Positions 6,744 to 12,564 of a stretch of 12,564 bases of DNA are shown here, one piece after another. The translations under genes were made by a program, and so were the position numbers. The stretch comes from an uncultured Opitutaceae bacterium (lineage in GTDB: Bacteria; Verrucomicrobiota; Verrucomicrobiia; Opitutales; Opitutaceae): the NCBI GenBank assembly GCA_937128785.1, contig CAKZMS010000717.1:1-12564 (forward strand), given 5' to 3'. Below the pieces are notes generated by a model. The model was not told the DNA's origin and did not search any database. It worked only from the letters and a program-made list of their open reading frames with translations. Numbering within the stretch: the stretch's first letter is position 1; each line of letters opens with the position of its first letter.

Positions 6744-6830
6744 TGGTGCCCCGAGCCGGACTCGAACCGGCACGCTCTTTCGAGCAGGAGATTTTAAGTC
6801 TCCGGTGTCTACCAATTCCACCATCGGGGC
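6744..6830 (-). tRNA. tRNA-Leu (anticodon UAA)
   Basis: Reverse-complement reading gives a complete class II tRNA of 87 nt including an encoded CCA. The acceptor stem GCCCCGA pairs with TCGGGGC, with discriminator A and CCA following. The anticodon stem GGAGA/TCTCC encloses loop CTTAAAA, giving anticodon TAA, which reads UUA/UUG leucine codons. The long variable arm GCTC-GAAA-GAGC is typical of tRNA-Leu. The T arm is GCCGG-TTCGAGT-CCGGC. A possible -35 (TTGACG, minus strand 6872-6867) lies upstream but no good -10 accompanies it. The gene is followed by two repeats that each contain its last 17 nt. Confidence 0.97.
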
Positions 6831-6935
6831 GGTGGCGGGGGAGACGTTCACGAAGTGGGGCAGGGCCGTCAATGTTGGGATGCACTCCCAAAACGATCCT
6901 TGCCGCGCCGCGGTCTCCCACTCAGGAACGGCTCC

Positions 6936-7514
6936 GTGAAAATTGGATTGATGGGCGGCAGCTTCGACCCGGTGCATTTTGGTCACTTGGTCGCGGCCCA
7001 AGACGCGATGGAACAGCATGGACTCGACCGGCTGATCCTGATTCCGGCTGCCCAGGCCCCGTTGAAGGACTATGAGGTAAGCGCCTCGGGCGAGCACCGG
7101 GTGGCGATGTTGCGGGCGGCCACCGACTGGGATCATCGATTGGAGGTTTCCGATTTTGAGGTGCGGCAGGGGGGGACGAGTTATACCGTCGAGACGGTAA
7201 AGCACTTTCGCAACCGATTCCCTGATAATGAGCTATTCTGGATCATTGGTGGCGACCAGCTTCCCAAATTGGATCGCTGGCATCGCATTGAGGAACTGGC
7301 GGGATTAATCGAATTCATCTATCTTGAGCGACCGGGTCATCCGGCCAAGGAACACCCGGAGATCCCGGGCTTGGCGCTGCATCGTTGCGATGGGCATTTA
7401 ATCGAGATCAGCTCCACTGAACTGCGGGCGCGGATCAAACAGGGGCTCTCCCTTGACTACTTCATTCCGCACAAGGCGATTGTCTATCTGCAGGAACATG
7501 GTCTGTATGCCTGA
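6936..7514 (+). CDS. nadD: Nicotinate-nucleotide adenylyltransferase
   Basis: NadD joins nicotinate mononucleotide to AMP from ATP, giving nicotinic acid adenine dinucleotide in NAD synthesis. The 192-residue protein starts with the nucleotidyltransferase signature GGSFDPVHFGH, whose two histidines bind ATP. WIIGGDQLPKLDRWHRIEEL in the middle and ISSTELRARI near the C-terminus are the other family hallmarks. I chose the GTG at 6936: AGGA at 6924-6927 lies 8 nt upstream and the product then begins VKIGLMGGSFDP, as in the family. The frame is open to 6855, but that extension has no family similarity. rsfS follows after 6 nt, a common pairing in bacteria, indicating a housekeeping operon. Confidence 0.95.
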   Translation: MKIGLMGGSFDPVHFGHLVAAQDAMEQHGLDRLILIPAAQAPLKDYEVSASGEHRVAMLRAATDWDHRLEVSDFEVRQGGTSYTVETVKHFRNRFPDNELFWIIGGDQLPKLDRWHRIEELAGLIEFIYLERPGHPAKEHPEIPGLALHRCDGHLIEISSTELRARIKQGLSLDYFIPHKAIVYLQEHGLYA

Positions 7515-7520
7515 TCTTTC

Positions 7521-7940
7521 ATGTCTGAAACCGAATCAAAGTCTCCCTCTGCCGACCAAATTCCGCCCATTATTGCCGAGTTGGTGCAGGCGCTTGATGA
7601 CAAAAAGACCGCAGATCTTTGCGTGCTGAAAGTGGATGAGCAGTCCTCCATCACCGATTACCTGATTTTGGGCACGGGCATGGCGGGACCTCACTTGAGA
7701 GCGCTGCGCGTCGAATTGGAAAAGGTGTTGGATGCAGCGGGGGCACCCATCGCCGGGGTGGATTTTGGCGAGGATAGCGGTTGGATCGTATTCGATGCCT
7801 ACCAGGTCATGATTCATTTGTTCATGCCGGAACAGCGCGAGATTTACCAACTCGAGAAGCTATGGGGTGATGCCATCGAACTCGATGTCGAAAGCATGTT
7901 GGTGAGTAAACCCGAGCAGGGGGCTCCCATCAACGACTGA
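7521..7940 (+). CDS. rsfS: Ribosomal silencing factor RsfS (Iojap/DUF143 family)
   Basis: RsfS binds ribosomal protein uL14 on the 50S subunit and blocks subunit joining when nutrients are scarce. The 139-residue protein has the family core: LDDKKTADLCVLKVDEQSSI, TDYLILGTG, and the C-terminal signature GWIVFDAYQVMIHLFMPEQR followed by EIYQLEKLWGDA. The length is slightly above the usual 105-130 residues, from a short N-terminal extension rich in Ser, Glu and Pro plus a charged tail. It lies 6 nt after nadD in the same operon and converges with the DUF481 gene, with only 27 bp between stops. No obvious intrinsic terminator is seen there. The start ATG lacks a Shine-Dalgarno sequence, suggesting coupling to nadD translation. 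Confidence 0.95.
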   Translation: MSETESKSPSADQIPPIIAELVQALDDKKTADLCVLKVDEQSSITDYLILGTGMAGPHLRALRVELEKVLDAAGAPIAGVDFGEDSGWIVFDAYQVMIHLFMPEQREIYQLEKLWGDAIELDVESMLVSKPEQGAPIND

Positions 7941-7967
7941 GGGTGAATCGAATCTCCCGTTCGGCGC

Positions 7968-9098
7968 CTAGAAGGCATAGCCGATCGAGCTGATGATACG
8001 CTGGTCCGTACGGGCAGTTTGAGGCCGGACCGCGTTGTCGTATTCATACTCAAATCGCAGATTCATCGACAGTTTGCGGGTCAGTTTCCCTTGGAGCACC
8101 GTGTTAAACCGGATCTTGTAGTTGTCGGCTTCGCGAATGGCGGCGGATGGTTGCGTGCCGACGGAGAGAAAGCGGGTGCCTCCCTCAGGCGAATACTGTG
8201 CCTGGGCGTTTTGGCGGAGGGTGATCCGCTTGTTAAAACGGTAGGTGTAGTCTTGGAAGATCTCCACCAGGGTAAAGAAACCCGATTGGGCGAGCTCGGC
8301 TTCACGGTATTGGCCGGTGAGTCCGGCGCCGAGATTCACGACATGCTCCTTGTTGTCGAACAGCCGGATACCCGCTCCCAGATTCTGCTCCCAGTTTCGG
8401 TTAATATCTTTGAGGTCATCCTGAAAATAGGAGGTCAACGACTGGGCAAACGTGCGTTCGCCGATTTCCCGCCGCCATTGGAAACTGGCGTCATAGCGGT
8501 CGTTGTTCACGCGACCGTCCTGTTCGCCGTAGAGTAGCCGGGCTTTGGCCCGGAGATCGTTGTCCCCGATGGTGCGGTCGGCCGATCCGCGGATATCCAA
8601 CGCGAACACGTCCCGTCGGCCCTGCTGCTGACGGAGACCGAATTCGAGTTTTCCATCCCAGTCCGATGCCTTGGTTTCACCGTCGAGGGTCTTGGCGATT
8701 TCAGCTGCTGTCTTTTGCTCGTCGGCCCCAGGTTTCTGGCGAGGACTTGGTGAATCGGATTTGGGTTTCGCGGGTTTGGTTTCCTCAGCTGGAGGAGGGG
8801 AGTCCGGGGTGTCCGTTTCGATAGGTGCGATACCGACCAAAGCCTCCACGGGAATTCCATCGGGATCACTCCCCTTGATGACCATCGCTCCCTGTTGGGG
8901 AATGGTGATTTCGCCGAGTGCATCCGAGGCGAAGACGATGACGGCATCATCCTGGCGAATGAGGGTTCCCGTCAAACGATCGCCGTTTTTGAACCGGAGC
9001 TGATCAGGCGCAGCAACGGGTTCCGTCGGTTCGTTGGCTAACAGCTTGCCGGCGGAGAGCGTGAGTAGTGCAAAAGTGAGAGCGAACAGCGACCTCAT
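7968..9098 (-). CDS. DUF481-family outer-membrane beta-barrel protein
   Basis: A 376-residue exported protein. Residues 1-22 form a Sec signal peptide (FALTFALLTLSAGKLLA). A small beta module follows, with LRFKNGDRLTGTLIRQDDA and then EITIPQQGAMVI. Next comes a Pro/Lys/Ser-rich linker (about 92-130), then a barrel of about 230 residues with alternating strands, such as LEFGLRQQQGRRDVFALDIRG, and long Asn/Asp-containing turns. The protein ends in SSIGYAF, and the terminal Phe fits the BAM recognition signal. This matches DUF481 proteins (PF04338), whose function is unknown, plus an N-terminal module often seen with them. It probably sits in the outer membrane. The gene is divergent from the pilin gene and convergent with rsfS. 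A sigma-54-like promoter lies upstream at 9163-9178. No transport substrate can be assigned. Confidence 0.82.
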   Translation of the reverse strand: MRSLFALTFALLTLSAGKLLANEPTEPVAAPDQLRFKNGDRLTGTLIRQDDAVIVFASDALGEITIPQQGAMVIKGSDPDGIPVEALVGIAPIETDTPDSPPPAEETKPAKPKSDSPSPRQKPGADEQKTAAEIAKTLDGETKASDWDGKLEFGLRQQQGRRDVFALDIRGSADRTIGDNDLRAKARLLYGEQDGRVNNDRYDASFQWRREIGERTFAQSLTSYFQDDLKDINRNWEQNLGAGIRLFDNKEHVVNLGAGLTGQYREAELAQSGFFTLVEIFQDYTYRFNKRITLRQNAQAQYSPEGGTRFLSVGTQPSAAIREADNYKIRFNTVLQGKLTRKLSMNLRFEYEYDNAVRPQTARTDQRIISSIGYAF

Positions 9099-9162
9099 TG
9101 GTGTTAATGCGAGACAAGGAAGTCCACTTGGCTAGACCTAATTGAACTTCGGACGCTTGTAA

Positions 9163-9178
9163 GCGGAGATTGTGCCAA
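9163..9178 (-). promoter_or_regulatory. Candidate sigma-54 promoter of the DUF481 gene
   Basis: On the minus strand, TTGGCAC (9178-9172) is a perfect -24 element. The invariant GC of the -12 element (9164-9163) follows with exactly 10 bp between the GG and GC pairs. The two bases before GC are CC rather than TT, so the -12 box is imperfect. It would give a leader of about 50 nt. No enhancer-binding site was identified. Confidence 0.38.
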
Positions 9179-9351
9179 AAATTAAACTTCCCCGCGGTAA
9201 ATCGTTTGTAAAAAACCGTGTAACGGAAACTGCTCCCCCTGCGGGAGTACTAATACCCACGGCTTTGTTCTTGAAATCGGTTGGCGTTTATCGCTCGATA
9301 TCGGCTCTGCCCCTCGTGGGCCTTTATCATAATAATCCAAATATAGTTCAC

Positions 9352-9702
<351 letters not shown>

Positions 9703-9725
9703 GGTTATCCTTCGGAACTTTTTTC

Positions 9726-9755
9726 AAACCGCCTCCCTCGGGGGGCGGTTTTTTT
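9726..9755 (+). terminator. Intrinsic terminator of the pilin gene
   Basis: AAACCGCC (9726-9733) pairs with GGCGGTTT (9744-9751), with extra CCC/GGG pairing possible inside. A run of seven T follows (9749-9755). It lies 24 nt after the pilin stop, so the pilin should be largely monocistronic, with the GT-C genes downstream read from their own promoter or by read-through. Confidence 0.9.
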
Positions 9756-9846
9756 GTCGGCTCTCACGGCTTTAAATTCAAAAGCAGTGAGCGCAGAGTG
9801 AGCTTTTGTTTTGTGCGGTTACCACCCAAGGTGCCGCCAGTTGCCC

Positions 9847-11712
9847 ATGATCGATTTAGCCTCCCTTTTTCGTGATCGTCGTTTCGTTGCCCTGCTGGTG
9901 AGTGCGGTCGCGGCGGTCTTGATCGGATTTATTCTGATTTCACCTGATCGGGCGCTGTGGGCCATGACCTACGGAGGCTACTGGATGATGCTCGTTTTGA
10001 CGGCCGCCGCGGCGTGGGCTTGGTGGCGGGAGTTGAAGCGAGATATCCCGGGCTGGTCGCAGACATGGTGGGATCATCGGGGAGCGATAGGGTTGATCGG
10101 TCTGTGCTGGGTTCTGCTCATCGTGCACGATCCCTTTGGTTTCAAAATCCTGATGGATGAGGCCATGTTGGCGGGCACGGCGATGAGCATGCACTTTGAG
10201 AAAATCGCCATCGTGCCGATGCGGGGACACGACATTCAGGGGGCCTTCGAGCTGCTCGGCGGCCAACTCGACAAACGACCACTGCTACAGCCGTTTTTGG
10301 TGTCGCTGCTGCATGATTTTACGGGCTTCCGGACCGAGAACGGTTGGGTGCTCAACGCGGCTCTGACCTGGTTTCTTCTCGTCTTGGTCTACCGGGCGGG
10401 AGTGCGGTTGTCCGGGCGTGCGGCGGGTTGCGCGGCGGTCGCCCTGCTTACGACCTTACCGTTGCTCGCGCAAAACGCGACCGGGGGCGGTTTCGAAGTG
10501 CTCAACCTCGTGATGATCATGGCCGTCTTCTTGGCCGCCGTGCAATTTGCCGAAAAGAGGGATGCGGCCTCGGTGGACGCGTTGGTCGTCAGCTCGGTGC
10601 TGTTGGCGGTCACCCGGTATGAGTCGGTGCTGTTTGTTTTTCCGGTCGCTGGGCTCATCTTATGGGGATGGCTGAAGGCGGGCCGGCCGGTGCTCGGGTG
10701 GTTATCCGCGCTGAGCCCACTCATGCTCATCCCGTATGCGCTGCACAACAAGGTGTTCAAGGTCCGGGAGTCGTCTTGGGAAATGTCGAGCCTGGGCGAC
10801 TTTGATACCCCGTTTTCGATCAGCTATGTGCCCGACAACATTGCTCATGCGTTGGCATTCTTTTTTGACACCACCGGCAGCAACTCCAACTCGCTGGTGC
10901 TCGCAGCCCTCGGGGTGATTGCGATCCCTTTCGTGATTTTGATGTTGGTGAAACTGGTGGGGCGCTGGCGCCAGATTCGACCGATCGACGCGGCCTGGGC
11001 GACGATCAGTGTGGGCTTTCTGGGGCATGCCGCCCTGATGATGCTCTATTTTTGGGGCCGATTTGATGAGCCGGTGATCCGCCGGCTGAGTCTGCCCCTG
11101 AATCTTTTCATGGTGCTCGCCGTGGTCGTGGTGGTGGCGGATTTGCCCGGAAAGACCCGCAAGTGGTGGGGATTGGCCGCCCTGATCGGCTTTGGTTTCT
11201 TTTCCTACTCGTTGCCCTCGATGGCGCGGCACGATTACTCGCTCGATTATTATGTGGGGCGCGAGACGGCCTGGCGGCGGGAGTTTATCAAGGCCCATCC
11301 CGAGAAGGACTATCTGGTCGTGGATCCCAATTCGATTGAGTGGATTATTCATCAGGTATCCAGCACCCCGGTCAAGCGGGCGGTGGAAGACCCCGGGATC
11401 ATGCGGTTCAATTGGCGCAATAAAACCTTCGGGGAAATGTATGTGTTTCAGCGATACAAGATCGATGCCTCGACCGGTGAACTGCAGTTGCCCGAGGAAT
11501 ACGATGTCGGGTCCGCCTACACCCTCGAGCCGGTGTGGGAACGTCGGTTTACCCCGTTCACCCTGAGCCGGATCAGCCGCATCGTGGAGATCGCGGAGGG
11601 TGACTCCATCATCACGCAGTCGGACCCCGCGACCTTTACGGAGATGACGCCGGAGGAAATTGCCGCGGCGCGGGAAGCCTACATGGAGAACTTTATCCAG
11701 CTCTTGCCGTAG
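9847..11712 (+). CDS. Multi-spanning membrane protein, GT-C (ArnT/PMT-like) glycosyltransferase candidate
   Basis: A 621-residue integral membrane protein with roughly ten or more hydrophobic segments, then a soluble C-terminal domain of about 150 residues (from about 475). After the early membrane segments, a loop carries an acidic pair, D104-E105 in KILMDEAMLAGTAMSMH. This is the position expected for the catalytic Asp/Glu of lipid-phospho-sugar GT-C enzymes. DKRPLLQPFL (142-151) and QNATGGG (209-215) are shared with the next gene. The predicted reaction is transfer of a sugar from a polyprenyl-phosphate donor on the periplasmic side; fold by resemblance, activity inferred. ATG at 9847 chosen; a TTG two codons earlier has AAGG at a better distance. 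The C-terminal part contains YLVVDPNSIEWIIH, of unknown role. It follows the pilin gene, so pilin or an envelope glycan could be the acceptor. Confidence 0.7.
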   Translation: MIDLASLFRDRRFVALLVSAVAAVLIGFILISPDRALWAMTYGGYWMMLVLTAAAAWAWWRELKRDIPGWSQTWWDHRGAIGLIGLCWVLLIVHDPFGFKILMDEAMLAGTAMSMHFEKIAIVPMRGHDIQGAFELLGGQLDKRPLLQPFLVSLLHDFTGFRTENGWVLNAALTWFLLVLVYRAGVRLSGRAAGCAAVALLTTLPLLAQNATGGGFEVLNLVMIMAVFLAAVQFAEKRDAASVDALVVSSVLLAVTRYESVLFVFPVAGLILWGWLKAGRPVLGWLSALSPLMLIPYALHNKVFKVRESSWEMSSLGDFDTPFSISYVPDNIAHALAFFFDTTGSNSNSLVLAALGVIAIPFVILMLVKLVGRWRQIRPIDAAWATISVGFLGHAALMMLYFWGRFDEPVIRRLSLPLNLFMVLAVVVVVADLPGKTRKWWGLAALIGFGFFSYSLPSMARHDYSLDYYVGRETAWRREFIKAHPEKDYLVVDPNSIEWIIHQVSSTPVKRAVEDPGIMRFNWRNKTFGEMYVFQRYKIDASTGELQLPEEYDVGSAYTLEPVWERRFTPFTLSRISRIVEIAEGDSIITQSDPATFTEMTPEEIAAAREAYMENFIQLLP

Positions 11713-11714
11713 TA

Positions 11715-12564
11715 GTGAAAGACTGGCGTGCAGATTTTGGGTCGGGTTGGGCGCGCTCCGAGGTTCGGTTGGCCGCGGTGGGTATCACGGGAGTGGCGGC
11801 GGTCTACTTCGGTTTTGTGGGGATCGGTGTCGCCCCCGCCGAATACCTGATCAAACACTGGGGTTACCATTTCATGGCCCTGACCGTAGTGTGGTGGGCC
11901 TGGTGCTTAGGCCGCCTTTGGCGGGGATCGGTGGGCGGTTCCGGTGGTCCCAGGGGGGGCAAGGGTTGGACCCGCGCTGAGATCGGGGGAGTGGCGATCG
12001 TGACGTCGGTCCTCATGGCGTCGTTGCTCGGCATGGAGTCGCTGCGCAGCAAGGTGCTTTACGACGAATATGTGCTGCAATCGACCGCCTACAACATGCA
12101 CCACTTTCGGGAGGTGGCGACCATGGTGCGTGGCTACGATTTGCTCGGCACCTTTGTTTCCACCGATAACTACCTCGACAAGCGGCCTTACTTTTTTCCG
12201 TTTCTGATTTCGCTCGTCCATGATGTGGCGGGTTACCGGACGCTGAATGCCCATGTGCTGAATGTCCTATTGATGCCGTTGGCGCTTGGCTTGACCTATG
12301 CGCTGGGTCGGAAGTGGCACGGCTGGCGGGGAGGCATGGTGGCGGTTGCCTTGCTTGGGACGCTGCCTCTTTTCGGCCAGAATGCGACGGGGTCAGGGAT
12401 GGAGATCATCAACGTGGTGATGCTACTGGCCGCCGTGCTCATCGGAGGGCTTTACGTTTCTCGGCCCAGTGTCGCGAACCTCAGCGCGTTCATTCTTTCA
12501 GTCGTGCTGTTGGCGCAGTCCCGCTACGAGCCGGCGATCTTTGTGCTGCCGGGCGTTTTGGGGG
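11715..12564 (+). CDS. Second GT-C-like membrane protein, paralogue of the upstream gene, 3' truncated by window end
   Basis: The frame from GTG 11715 stays open for 283 codons to the window end, so it is incomplete. It begins 2 nt after the preceding stop. The product starts VKDWRADFGSGW, followed by several hydrophobic segments. It is clearly related to the upstream protein: VLYDEYVLQSTAYNMH (D117-E118) matches its acidic loop, YLDKRPYFFPFLISLVHD matches its DKRP segment, and GQNATGSGMEIINVV matches its QNATGGG segment in the same order and at similar spacing. A tandem duplication with large divergence is the simplest origin. Function as for the upstream gene: probable membrane glycosyltransferase, substrate unknown. 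Other short frames in this stretch are shadows. Confidence 0.75.
   Translation, partial: MKDWRADFGSGWARSEVRLAAVGITGVAAVYFGFVGIGVAPAEYLIKHWGYHFMALTVVWWAWCLGRLWRGSVGGSGGPRGGKGWTRAEIGGVAIVTSVLMASLLGMESLRSKVLYDEYVLQSTAYNMHHFREVATMVRGYDLLGTFVSTDNYLDKRPYFFPFLISLVHDVAGYRTLNAHVLNVLLMPLALGLTYALGRKWHGWRGGMVAVALLGTLPLFGQNATGSGMEIINVVMLLAAVLIGGLYVSRPSVANLSAFILSVVLLAQSRYEPAIFVLPGVLG

Noticed and set aside
6477..6744. CRISPR array
   Set aside because: Only two long units containing tRNA sequence, no short palindromic repeat and spacer pattern, no cas genes.
6477..6830. Attachment sites of an integrative element at the tRNA 3' end
   Set aside because: The repeated 17 bp is att-like, but the copies are only ~134 bp apart, are part of larger 108-bp units, and no integrase is nearby. 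A tyrT-like array fits better.
6855..6935. N-terminal extension of nadD
   Set aside because: NadD homology starts directly at GTG 6936, which has a well-placed AGGA; the extension is not family-like.
6398..6939. Two overlapping plus-strand open frames with repeated peptide segments, and a minus-strand frame at 6314-6724
   Set aside because: They are translations of the tRNA-end repeats and of the tRNA gene itself; no start context, no family resemblance.
9172..9351. N-terminal extension of the pilin from GTG 9172
   Set aside because: A prepilin leader must be short and N-terminal; ATG 9352 gives a 9-residue leader, and the extension overlaps promoter-like sequence.
9251..9351. Sigma-54 or sigma-70 promoter directly before the pilin gene
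   Set aside because: No GG-N10-GC pair on this strand, and the CATAAT at 9328-9333 has no acceptable -35 partner.

Overview
The window is GC-rich bacterial chromosome, most likely from Verrucomicrobiota and probably an Opitutaceae-like organism. This placement is an inference from protein style: a GH151-type fucosidase-like protein, a sulfatase operon with a PhyH oxygenase, a short cysteine-free pilin, a nadD-rsfS pair, a DUF481 barrel protein, and few Shine-Dalgarno sequences. No marker gene settles it.

Positions 1-6378 hold a carbohydrate-use locus. A 5'-truncated GH151/Hyp-GHase6-like glycosidase (+) converges on a four-gene minus-strand operon: PhyH-type Fe(II)/2-oxoglutarate dioxygenase, exported formylglycine sulfatase, ROK sugar kinase without the usual zinc cysteines, and a GmhA-like SIS sugar-phosphate isomerase. 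An AraC-family regulator is divergent from the operon. The 135-bp gap between them carries an 8-bp-arm palindrome where candidate promoters for both directions overlap. The likely logic is desulfation and trimming of a sulfated, perhaps fucose-containing glycan, then phosphorylation and isomerisation of the released sugar. The oxygenase substrate is unknown.

Positions 6379-6830 hold a tRNA-Leu(UAA) gene on the minus strand. Downstream of it, in transcript order, are two about 108-bp near-identical repeats, each ending in a copy of the tRNA's last 17 nt. The three tRNA-end copies are spaced 134 and 133 bp apart. This resembles the repeat array downstream of E. coli tyrT and is the most unusual structure in the window.

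Positions 6936-7940 carry the housekeeping pair nadD and rsfS. A convergent DUF481 outer-membrane barrel gene (minus) follows, with a candidate sigma-54 promoter.

Positions 9352-12564 hold a type IV pilin-like gene with translation-optimised codons and a strong terminator. Two tandem paralogous multi-spanning proteins of GT-C glycosyltransferase appearance follow; the second runs off the window end. Pilin next to GT-C enzymes recalls pilin O-glycosylation loci such as Pseudomonas tfpW, and this is a testable hypothesis here.
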